Shown piece by piece: positions 1 through 7,471 of a DNA stretch of 64,000 bases. Position 1 is the stretch's first letter. The number at the start of each line of letters is the position of its first letter. This stretch comes from GWF2-38-69 sp965228125 (lineage in GTDB: Bacteria > Verrucomicrobiota > Lentisphaeria > Victivallales > GWF2-38-69): contig OZ245791.1 of NCBI GenBank assembly GCA_965228125.1, positions 682,001 through 746,000 of the forward strand. Direction: 5' to 3'. Under the pieces are notes generated by a model that had not been told where the DNA came from, ran no database searches, and saw nothing but the letters and a program-made list of their open reading frames with translations. Both the position numbers and the translations under genes were made by a program.

Positions 1-841
1 TTAAGTCGTGCCCCGAATAATAAACCATTTTATAGTCGCTTGCAGCATTCGATCTATCCTGCAAATTCTGTAGGATTCTGTTAAACAATTCATGATTTTT
101 ATAATATGCAAGCTCTATGGGTTTGTATTGTTCAAACAAAAAGAAACTATCAAAATCAATAATTTCCTGCGCATCGCTCTTACTAAGCTGTTTTGGTAAT
201 GTATAACCGTTTGCTTTAAGAGAATTAAGAGTATCGCCCATACCAACAACTTCGTTGTATTTTTCTATTTTATTCCCGAGTGCTTCGGACCATTGAGCAT
301 ACTTAGGTTGAATCTCTTTAATTTTGTTTTTCCATAATACGGTAGAATAGAAATATTTATTCATCAATTCAACAGGAACGTCCAAGTCTCCCTGAATCAT
401 ATTCGAATTCCCATAAGGCAAAGTTCTTATAGGAATAGGCTGGCTGGCGTATGGCAATGCTGGCTTATCACTTGAAAGCTCAGGTCCTGTTCCGGGGGGG
501 TATAATCCCATCAGCACACATTGAGCAGTAACTATTGTACGTTGAAAATCACTTGAAAGGGTATATATGCTCCCGTTTGAATAGGCTTCGGGAAGCAATT
601 TTAGATCATCTATATATGTCTTCTTAATTTCACACCCAAAGTTAAATGCCTGACTCATTCCTATAGGCGTTAACTGCTGGAGGTCATTTTTACTCCAATG
701 AAAATCAGCGTTATTTATATTCTGGAATCCGGCTCTGGTACCATGCCTGGTAAGAAGGACAAGAGAATCAAGGTCTTTAGACGCATAGCCTAAGTTAGCA
801 AATAAAAACACCGTAAAGAATACAATAATAGATTTTTTCAT
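1..841 (-). CDS. Histidine acid phosphatase, secreted (3' end outside the window)
   Basis: This gene runs off the left edge, so 280 codons are visible. The protein begins with a signal peptide (MKKSIIVFFTVFLFANLGYA) and then carries the phosphohistidine motif RHGTR near residue 30. The visible part ends at SGHDL, the HD proton-donor motif of the histidine acid phosphatase superfamily. Family members hydrolyse phosphomonoesters outside the cytoplasm. The usual RHGxRxP motif reads RHGTRAG here, so the proline is missing. An AGGGAG ribosome site precedes the ATG. A paralog with the canonical RHGDRTP lies at 44922-45995 and shares the stretch LMGLYPPGTGPE. The family call is firm; the substrate is unknown. 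Confidence 0.85.
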   Translation of the reverse strand, partial: MKKSIIVFFTVFLFANLGYASKDLDSLVLLTRHGTRAGFQNINNADFHWSKNDLQQLTPIGMSQAFNFGCEIKKTYIDDLKLLPEAYSNGSIYTLSSDFQRTIVTAQCVLMGLYPPGTGPELSSDKPALPYASQPIPIRTLPYGNSNMIQGDLDVPVELMNKYFYSTVLWKNKIKEIQPKYAQWSEALGNKIEKYNEVVGMGDTLNSLKANGYTLPKQLSKSDAQEIIDFDSFFLFEQYKPIELAYYKNHELFNRILQNLQDRSNAASDYKMVYYSGHDL

Positions 842-1003
842 GTTCACTCCCTTTTATGTCATGCAACTAATTACAGATGAATAGCAACTCTCCATGATAA
901 AATACCCTTATCATGGAACTATTTGTGATACTTAGACAAGTGTAACACGGTATAAACTCTTCGTCAAATAGTAGGGCAAGAAGGTTGCTCGTAATTTTGA
1001 AAA

Positions 1004-1079
1004 TGGTGCACCCGGAAGGACTTGAACCTTCGACCCGATGATTAAGAGTCATCTGCTCTGCCAACTGAGCTACGGGTGC
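1004..1079 (-). tRNA. tRNA-Lys (anticodon CUU)
   Basis: On the minus strand a full cloverleaf can be folded: acceptor GCACCCG/CGGGTGC, D stem GCTC/GAGC, anticodon stem GATGA/TCATC with loop CTCTTAA (anticodon CTT), and T arm GAAGG-TTCAAGT-CCTTC. The discriminator base is A and the terminal CCA is encoded. It reads the lysine codon AAG. No integrase or attachment-site duplication is visible beside it. Confidence 0.96.
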
Positions 1080-1206
1080 ATTTTATGTGAGACAAATAAC
1101 CTATCGAGCAGAGAAAAAAAATCAAACTCTATTTAAATTTTAATAGTTTTTTTCAAACAAAAAAACTAATATACATTTACTGTTATTCTAAAATAAGGAG
1201 TTTAAA

Positions 1207-1890
1207 ATGTCGATAAAAATCACATGGTACGGGCACGCTTTTTTCCTGATTGAAACAAAAAATACAAGAATCCTGATAGATCCATTTATCAATGGGAACA
1301 AATTATGCCCTATTTCTGTCAAAGACGCAAAGGCCGATTACATCTGTATAACTCATGGGCATGGAGACCATTTAGGCGAAACATTGGAAATAGCGAAAAT
1401 TTTCGGATCGACTATCGTCGCAAACCCTGAAATTTGCGAATGGCTAGGTAGAAAAGGCGGCAAAAAGTTCCACTCAATGCAAATCGGCGGATCATATGAA
1501 TTCCCCTGGGGCAATTTAAAAATGACCCATGCTTTGCACAGTTCTCCTCTCCCTGATGGTTCATACGGTGGAAATCCCGCAGGATTTATCGTTCAGGCTG
1601 AAGGCAAAAAAATATATCATGCAGGAGATACCGGGCTTTTTGGAGATATGAAGCTGATCGGTGAGGAAAAAATCGATCTTGCACTGCTTCCAATCGGAGA
1701 TAACTACACAATGGGAACTAAGGACGCAACCAAAGCCTTACAAATGATAAAACCTCGGAAAGTCATCCCTATGCATTTCAACACATTTGAGCTAATAAAA
1801 CAAAATCCTGTTCATTGGATAGAAGAAGTCAATGAATCAAAAATTTCCGAAGCTATACAACTCTGCCCGGGCGAATCTATTAACCTTTAA
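1207..1890 (+). CDS. UPF0173-type metal-dependent hydrolase (metallo-beta-lactamase fold)
   Basis: This is a 227-residue cytoplasmic protein of the UPF0173/YtkL type. The metal-binding motif HGHGDH sits at residues 50-55. Further ligands are visible in HAGDTGLFGD and in the late IPMHFNTF segment. The length is typical of the family, and no signal peptide is present. A clear AAGGAG ribosome site precedes the ATG. Members bind two metals and hydrolyse ester-type bonds, but the physiological substrate is generally unknown. The M24 aminopeptidase gene starts 15 bases downstream, so the two are probably co-transcribed. The family is certain; the substrate is not. Confidence 0.88.
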   Translation: MSIKITWYGHAFFLIETKNTRILIDPFINGNKLCPISVKDAKADYICITHGHGDHLGETLEIAKIFGSTIVANPEICEWLGRKGGKKFHSMQIGGSYEFPWGNLKMTHALHSSPLPDGSYGGNPAGFIVQAEGKKIYHAGDTGLFGDMKLIGEEKIDLALLPIGDNYTMGTKDATKALQMIKPRKVIPMHFNTFELIKQNPVHWIEEVNESKISEAIQLCPGESINL

Positions 1891-1905
1891 TGCTCGGAAA
1901 ATTCT

Positions 1906-3243
1906 ATGTTCGAACCTGAAATTTACAAAAACAGAAGACAGAAACTAAAAGAAGCACTAGAGAAGGGTTTAATTCTTTTTTTGGGCAACTCACATTCAGT
2001 AATTGACAATAAAGGAAATGTTTATCCTTTTCATCAGGACGACTCCTTCCGTTACTACTTCGGGATAAATATGCCTGATTTTGCCGCTGTAATAGACATA
2101 GATTCAGGCGATGAAATCCTTTTCGGAAAAGAATATTCAATCAATGACAGAATATGGTCCAGCGGGCTATGCGAACTTCATGAAACCGCTCAGTTTGCAA
2201 ATATATGCAAGACAGAAAATATTTCTAAACTTAAATACTTTCTTTTGAAGGAAAGGCAAAAAAATAGGCCTATACACCATGTACCATACGACAGAGTAGC
2301 TAACCAGTGTCTGATTAAAGAATTGTTGGGTTCATACAGCCCATCATTTACTCTAATTAAAGCTATTATTGAACAAAGATCTGTAAAATCCAAAGAAGAG
2401 ATAGCCCAAATTGATAATGCTGTTTCAACCGCCAAAAATATTTTTGAGACCGCTAAAAATATAGCTATCCCCGGAACGACAGAGTCTGCCATTTTGAATA
2501 AAATGGTTTATGATACAGCTACAGCAGGTACAACAACATCATTCCAGCCTATTGTTACTGTCAGAGGTGAAACTCTGCATAACCATACATACAATAACAC
2601 TCTAAAAAAGCATGACCTTCTGCTTATTGATTTTGGAGTACTTTCTAAGGAGGGGTATTGTTCGGACAACACAAGAACCTATTCTGTAGGCGGGAAGTTC
2701 CTGCCGGAGCAAAAAGATATTTATTCAGCTGTACTGGAAGCTCAACTAGAGGCAATTTCTGCTATTAGACCAGGGATCAGCAATCTGGAAGTCCATAGAA
2801 AATCATGCAAGTCTATAACTGAAGATTTAATAAATCTTGGGCTCATGAAAGGAAATCCTGATAGTGCGGTAGAAGCAGGCGCGCATGCCCTGTTTTTCCC
2901 TCATGGAATCGGACACATGCTTGGGTTGAACTCACATGACATGGAGGCTTTCGGAGAAGAGCTTGTCGGATACGATGATAATACGAAAAGAAGCCCGCAA
3001 TTTGGGCTCTCTTATCTCAGGCTTGCCAAAAACCTGATGGAGGGATTCGTAATTACTATCGAGCCTGGAATCTACTTTATCCCTCAGCTAATAGATATGT
3101 GGCAAACTGAAGGCAGACATAAGGACTTTATCAACTACGACAAGGTCGCTAAATTTAGAAATTTTGGCGGCATAAGAATCGAGGATGATATTTTGGTTAC
3201 AAACTCCGGATATAGAGTTTTAGGGAAAGATATTCCAAAATAA
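1906..3243 (+). CDS. pepP: Xaa-Pro aminopeptidase (aminopeptidase P family, M24B)
   Basis: This 445-residue metallopeptidase removes an N-terminal residue that precedes proline. The N-terminal third matches the AMP_N (aminopeptidase P N-terminal) domain. The C-terminal part is a pita-bread M24 domain with all five metal ligands visible: D242 (LLIDFGV), D254 (CSDNTRTY), H337 (HGIGHMLG), E386 (TIEPGIYF) and E426 (GIRIEDD). HNHTYNN near residue 226 is also typical. No signal peptide is present, so it is probably cytoplasmic and acts in peptide recycling. It follows the MBL hydrolase gene by 15 bases. The assignment to bacterial PepP is strong at family level. Confidence 0.9.
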   Translation: MFEPEIYKNRRQKLKEALEKGLILFLGNSHSVIDNKGNVYPFHQDDSFRYYFGINMPDFAAVIDIDSGDEILFGKEYSINDRIWSSGLCELHETAQFANICKTENISKLKYFLLKERQKNRPIHHVPYDRVANQCLIKELLGSYSPSFTLIKAIIEQRSVKSKEEIAQIDNAVSTAKNIFETAKNIAIPGTTESAILNKMVYDTATAGTTTSFQPIVTVRGETLHNHTYNNTLKKHDLLLIDFGVLSKEGYCSDNTRTYSVGGKFLPEQKDIYSAVLEAQLEAISAIRPGISNLEVHRKSCKSITEDLINLGLMKGNPDSAVEAGAHALFFPHGIGHMLGLNSHDMEAFGEELVGYDDNTKRSPQFGLSYLRLAKNLMEGFVITIEPGIYFIPQLIDMWQTEGRHKDFINYDKVAKFRNFGGIRIEDDILVTNSGYRVLGKDIPK

Positions 3244-3251
3244 TGTATTTA

Positions 3252-3283
3252 TATTGTGTTAATATTTTTTTGATGTCACAATA
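3252..3283. promoter_or_regulatory. Inverted repeat TATTGTG-N18-CACAATA, possible operator
   Basis: Perfect 7-base arms (3252-3258 and 3277-3283) flank an AT-rich spacer about 40 bases before the secreted GH64-like gene. It could be an operator or simply AT-rich chance symmetry. No regulator can be assigned. Confidence 0.25.
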
Positions 3284-3322
3284 GTGTCAGATAAAAATTA
3301 AGAATTTAAAAGAATATATGTT

Positions 3323-4270
3323 ATGGGAAAAAAATCTATATTGACACTCCTAATATTAACTATTGCCGCATTTTGTTATGGAAATAGTAATTTGCAAATA
3401 TCTAATAATTCAGGGCATGATGTTTATGTTTATGACTGGGATACAACATTAAGCCCGGCTGTTGGGATTACTCCTTTAACTGATGCTAACCCGCTTAAGA
3501 ATGGTGACTCTTTTTCTTTGCCAATGAAAGAAGTAGCCAATCCCAAGATCAAAGACGGAAGGAGAATATATTTTGCAAACCAGAGACTAAATAATAGCTT
3601 AGAAAGAAAAGGCACAGGTCTGGCTCCAGCTATGCCTGATGCTTTTACCCCATGGTACGATGGAGATAAAATGTATTCATTTGTAGAATATTTATATGAA
3701 CCCGCACAGAGTAGGTACAACATAGATTTATCTTACATAGATGACTTCTCTTACCCTGTTACTATAAAATTTTCAGGATGCAGTTATGTTGGCTTTGAGG
3801 AGAACTTTGAATATGGGTTTACTAGTCTTGACAGTGCGGTAAATGCGCTAAAAGAGCAAGCCACTTACTCTTGGGGTAGTCTGGTCTGGCCAACAAATGA
3901 CCCGTCCAACCCACTAAAATACGCATGGCCTAAAAACATATACAGAATCATAGGCCCAAATAAAGTCTGGACATCACAAAGTTTTGGACTATCTGGTTAT
4001 GCTCCTGACTCTTACAAAAATTTTGTCAGCAGTTTGCCCTTTAATGGCACTCAACTTTTCGACACACAAGGAAATTTTGCCGGATGGCAAAATTTGGTTT
4101 CGGAGCCATCCTCGACCGGATATGTGAAAGCATTGCATAGCATTAGTCCACAAGATAAAAATGGCAAATATGGATTTTTTACTTATTGCAGAGACAATAC
4201 TACCGGCGAGTTTACCTGGGTACCAACAAATGCGCAATGCACTTTAACTATATATCCATATGATCAATAG
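3323..4270 (+). CDS. Secreted GH64 / thaumatin-like superfamily protein (possible beta-1,3-glucanase)
   Basis: This 315-residue protein has a signal peptide (MGKKSILTLLILTIAAFCYG) followed by LQISNNSGHDVYVY. That opening resembles thaumatin-like and GH64 beta-sandwich domains. The central YNIDLSYIDDFSYPVTI resembles the SYVD-xx-xxP segment of GH64 beta-1,3-glucanases. A later part, PKNIYRIIGPNKVW through WQNLV, fits the same family order. If the call is right, it cleaves or binds beta-1,3-glucans outside the cell. I could not verify the catalytic Glu/Asp pair by eye, so a binding-only thaumatin-like protein is an alternative. It sits alone, 79 bases after pepP. Confidence 0.5.
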   Translation: MGKKSILTLLILTIAAFCYGNSNLQISNNSGHDVYVYDWDTTLSPAVGITPLTDANPLKNGDSFSLPMKEVANPKIKDGRRIYFANQRLNNSLERKGTGLAPAMPDAFTPWYDGDKMYSFVEYLYEPAQSRYNIDLSYIDDFSYPVTIKFSGCSYVGFEENFEYGFTSLDSAVNALKEQATYSWGSLVWPTNDPSNPLKYAWPKNIYRIIGPNKVWTSQSFGLSGYAPDSYKNFVSSLPFNGTQLFDTQGNFAGWQNLVSEPSSTGYVKALHSISPQDKNGKYGFFTYCRDNTTGEFTWVPTNAQCTLTIYPYDQ

Positions 4271-4317
4271 CTTTTAAGCCCTGTCCGAAATAGTTTCTGT
4301 CAAACTACTTAAAAATA

Positions 4318-4572
4318 TCATTCTTCCTTTTTGCCGCTACGCCATTTTAGTCCGCCTTCTATTTTATTTTTCAGAATAAAAATAAAGACTAAAGATGATA
4401 TTATTATTTCGAGGATGAATACGAAAATACCTTTTGTAGAACCAATATCCGTAAAACACTTCTCGATATAAAAACAGGCAATTAATAGAATAAGAGATAA
4501 CCAGCCTTCCCAACTTATCGGATAAGATATTCCCCATCCTCTTCTTTTAGGTTTAAACCAGTATTTATTCAT
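4318..4572 (-). CDS. Small two-helix membrane protein
   Basis: This 84-residue protein has two likely membrane helices, around residues 24-38 and 48-68, and a basic C-terminus ending KKEE. I recognise no family. Its ATG overlaps the stop codon of the upstream ClpX-like gene by one base (TAATG), which implies translational coupling. It may therefore be a membrane partner of that ATPase; this rests only on gene order. A basic N-terminal KPKRRGWG precedes the first helix. Confidence 0.6.
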   Translation of the reverse strand: MNKYWFKPKRRGWGISYPISWEGWLSLILLIACFYIEKCFTDIGSTKGIFVFILEIIISSLVFIFILKNKIEGGLKWRSGKKEE

Positions 4573-6206
4573 TAATTCCTATTATTTTTATAATATTGGG
4601 TAATGATATTCGAAAGTTCTTTGTCTGGATTTTTAATCATCTTTGCATTAACATTAAGAGTGTTATTCACAAGTGAACCTGACACAAGTTTCAGCCCGTG
4701 AGGATAATCTTTAAACTTTGAAGAACAGATTGTATAAACTGTCATCCCCGATTCCATAGCCTCTTTGATTATAAGTTTTTCAGATTCTTCATCAAAATTT
4801 AAGGCCACACCGTTATCTGCTGTAAACTGCTGGGCAAACTTATTAATGTCATTCTTCAAAACAGCGCAATGAGAATCTTTAGAGTCTAAAATTATTTTTT
4901 TCAAACCCTCTTCCGGTTCCCTGACTATTTCAGAATCTGCATGGAAAGCATTCACACCTATTGAAGGCAATTCATATTTGAAGTTTCTGAAAATTTTCTC
5001 CATCACTGTCATAATCCCGCGGGCTCCGGTTTGCTGCTTGTAGGCTTCTTTGGCAATAAACGAGATAGCTTCCCTATCAAGGTCAAATCTTATGCCGTAG
5101 CCCTCAAAATCAATAATATACTGCCTAAGAATACTCCCTTCCGATGAAGTCATAATAAGTTCCAAGTCGTCAGGAGTAAGTTCTTCACAGGAAACTCTAA
5201 CTGGAATTCGGCCGATGAATTCCGGTTCAAACCCAAATTTAATAAAGTCTGAAGTATTTGCCTGCTTTAGATAGACTGATTTTGCTTTCCCTTCGTTACC
5301 TTCTTTGCCAAAACCAATCTGTGCACCATGCATTCTTTTTTTGATTATCTCTGAAAGGTTTTCAAAAGCTCCGCTAACAATGAAAAGAATATTTTTGGTG
5401 TTAATAGTACGCTTCTTGTTCTTTCCTTTACCGTGCATCATATCCATAACGGATTCAAATTGGCTGAACATATCTGTTTGGCTAAGCATGCTGACCTCTG
5501 AATCTTCCATCAGTTTCAGGAGGTTTATTTGAACACCTTTGCCAGACACATCACGCCCGTCATCGACTGTGAATGAAGCGATTTTATCTATTTCATCTAT
5601 GTAAATAATCCCATACTGAGCCAGTTCGGCATTTCCATCCGCAATTTTCACAAGATCGCGAACCAAATCCTCCACGTTACTTCCGACATAGCCTGTGGCT
5701 GAATACTTGGTAGCGTCGGCCTTGACAAAAGGAACACCTATCAAATTTGCCAGACATTTTATAAGATAAGTTTTTCCCACGCCGGTGGGTCCGAGAAGAA
5801 GAATGTTCTGTTTTACATATTCTATCATCGATGAAGATTTTTCATCACCTGCCAGACAACGTCTGATATTGTTGTAATGGTCGCAGACAGCCACAGACAG
5901 GACTCTTTTGGCTTCATCCTGTTTTATCACAAAACGGTCTAAATATTCCTTTATCTCTTTGGGTTTGAAATTAAAGTTCTTTATTATTTCAAGAATAGCT
6001 TTTGAATCACTTTCTTCTTTTCCTTCAGAAGGTTTTTCCGGCCCCTGTTGAGGTTTTTTCCCATTTATTGGTATGATAAAAGAATTTGTCCCCCCGAGAT
6101 TTTTTAAAGCGTTTTGGATCTGCTTCTGTAAATCATCAAAAGAAAACTCTTTTTCTTCTTTACCTTCGTTTTGTTTTTGTTCATTATCTTTTTTTTCTTC
6201 GTTCAT
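4572..6206 (-). CDS. ClpX-like AAA+ ATPase without the zinc-binding domain
   Basis: This 544-residue AAA+ unfoldase resembles ClpX. Walker A is GPTGVGKT (139-146), Walker B IIYIDEID (200-207), and the sensor-2 motif GARG lies in the C-terminal small domain. FIGRIPV (330-336) is highly ClpX-like. The ClpP-docking tripeptide IGF is present at 297-299. The N-terminus lacks the four-cysteine zinc domain of true ClpX; it has a charged, Q/E/K-rich segment (1-80) instead. About 120 residues of unrecognised sequence follow the AAA+ core. No clpP is in the window. It probably unfolds proteins for a protease or acts alone. It is coupled to the small membrane gene downstream, and the MFS gene lies 10 bases upstream. 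Confidence 0.82.
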   Translation of the reverse strand: MNEEKKDNEQKQNEGKEEKEFSFDDLQKQIQNALKNLGGTNSFIIPINGKKPQQGPEKPSEGKEESDSKAILEIIKNFNFKPKEIKEYLDRFVIKQDEAKRVLSVAVCDHYNNIRRCLAGDEKSSSMIEYVKQNILLLGPTGVGKTYLIKCLANLIGVPFVKADATKYSATGYVGSNVEDLVRDLVKIADGNAELAQYGIIYIDEIDKIASFTVDDGRDVSGKGVQINLLKLMEDSEVSMLSQTDMFSQFESVMDMMHGKGKNKKRTINTKNILFIVSGAFENLSEIIKKRMHGAQIGFGKEGNEGKAKSVYLKQANTSDFIKFGFEPEFIGRIPVRVSCEELTPDDLELIMTSSEGSILRQYIIDFEGYGIRFDLDREAISFIAKEAYKQQTGARGIMTVMEKIFRNFKYELPSIGVNAFHADSEIVREPEEGLKKIILDSKDSHCAVLKNDINKFAQQFTADNGVALNFDEESEKLIIKEAMESGMTVYTICSSKFKDYPHGLKLVSGSLVNNTLNVNAKMIKNPDKELSNIITQYYKNNRN

Positions 6207-6216
6207 AAGTAAAATC

Positions 6217-7461
6217 CTAATTATTATTCAAAGCTTTAAAATATTCCCTGTTTCTTATATAAAACAAAAACAAGAGCAGCAAAGCCATAGAGATTGTGGC
6301 CATCAATAAAGCGGCGTTAAGGCTATATTTCATAAGATAACCTCCTAACGGCGCGCTTAAACTCCACATGCCAAATCCTGTAATATAAATAAAACCGACA
6401 ACTGCACCCTGAAACTTCTTTTCTACACAAAGAGAAAACTGACTGATAAGGTAACAGAAAAGGACCACATCGCCAACTGCTACAGGCAAAGTACTTGACC
6501 AAAATATTATATCTGCTAATCTGTCGCCAGGGAAAAAAGAGGAAATGTACGCAAGAGAAACTCCTATAAACCCAAGCCAACAAGAAATAGTTATGAGTTT
6601 TAACCCTGAAATATTTTTCATAAAGTATGGTATTATCACTCCCGATGCAATAATTAGCCAAAATCCAACTAACCCCATAAGTATTCCGACACTCTTTATA
6701 TCGTAACTAAAAACAGCCTTGGCAACAGCCGGCAAGAAATCATAGTAAGTACCCCATGAAAGCTGGTTCAAAATATGAATTACCAGCAAGCTCAAAAGAA
6801 GCTTACTCTTGAATATAACTCTAATGCCGCTAAAGCTAAACTGTTCCTTGAGGTTAGAACGCTCTCTTTTTCTAAGGGTCTCTTTCATAAAAAATTTTGA
6901 ATGAAAAATCAAATATACGGCACACACAAAAAGTATAATGAAAGGCAGCATATAATCATAACTTAATATTTTCACACCAGCGACATATCCTCCTGCTATT
7001 GGCCCAATCGAAACCCCTATGCCAATAAAAAACTGGACAAGTGCCTGATTTTTAATTTTGTCGCTGCCTGCTTCGCACAAGTCGTTTATAGCTGCGGTAC
7101 AAACAGGTTTTGAAGCGAAAAGGAGGGCATAAAAAAAACAGCCGATAATGAATATCCAGACGCTATGAAGAATTATTGCTCCGATCGAAGAAACAGCCAG
7201 AATCAGCATGCCCGCCAGCGTAAGAATCGTAGTGAACTTTCTGCCCATAATATCAGAAAGTCCACCAAAAATCGGATTGCATATCATTCCGGCAAATTTG
7301 TAAAAAGCCAGAAATACTCCGAAAAGCAGAGCCCTTTCAGATGCTGGCGCATCTGCCGGAAAAAGAGTTGAGGCACCGGAAAAAAACAAGAAAGCAAACA
7401 CGGGAGACACCAGTGCCGTTGCAAATTCCGATAATGATAAAATAAGGTAAATTGACCTCAT
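6217..7461 (-). CDS. Major facilitator superfamily transporter
   Basis: This 414-residue protein has about 12 hydrophobic helices. MFS motif A, GGLSDIMGRK, sits in the loop between helices 2 and 3. A second basic loop at midpoint (ETLRKRERSNLKE) separates the two six-helix halves. The layout resembles TetA-like drug/H+ antiporters. It could export a small molecule, but the substrate cannot be read from the sequence. htpG lies 10 bases upstream and the ClpX-like gene 10 bases downstream, so all three are probably on one transcript that starts before htpG. Confidence 0.82.
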   Translation of the reverse strand: MRSIYLILSLSEFATALVSPVFAFLFFSGASTLFPADAPASERALLFGVFLAFYKFAGMICNPIFGGLSDIMGRKFTTILTLAGMLILAVSSIGAIILHSVWIFIIGCFFYALLFASKPVCTAAINDLCEAGSDKIKNQALVQFFIGIGVSIGPIAGGYVAGVKILSYDYMLPFIILFVCAVYLIFHSKFFMKETLRKRERSNLKEQFSFSGIRVIFKSKLLLSLLVIHILNQLSWGTYYDFLPAVAKAVFSYDIKSVGILMGLVGFWLIIASGVIIPYFMKNISGLKLITISCWLGFIGVSLAYISSFFPGDRLADIIFWSSTLPVAVGDVVLFCYLISQFSLCVEKKFQGAVVGFIYITGFGMWSLSAPLGGYLMKYSLNAALLMATISMALLLLFLFYIRNREYFKALNNN

Positions 7462-7471
7462 TAATAGCCGC

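Noticed and set aside
867..1064. 65-codon minus-strand frame over the tRNA-Lys region
   Set aside because: It runs through the tRNA gene and has no ribosome site or family likeness.
1004..1079. tRNA as a phage or island integration site
   Set aside because: No integrase and no duplicated tRNA 3' end were seen nearby.
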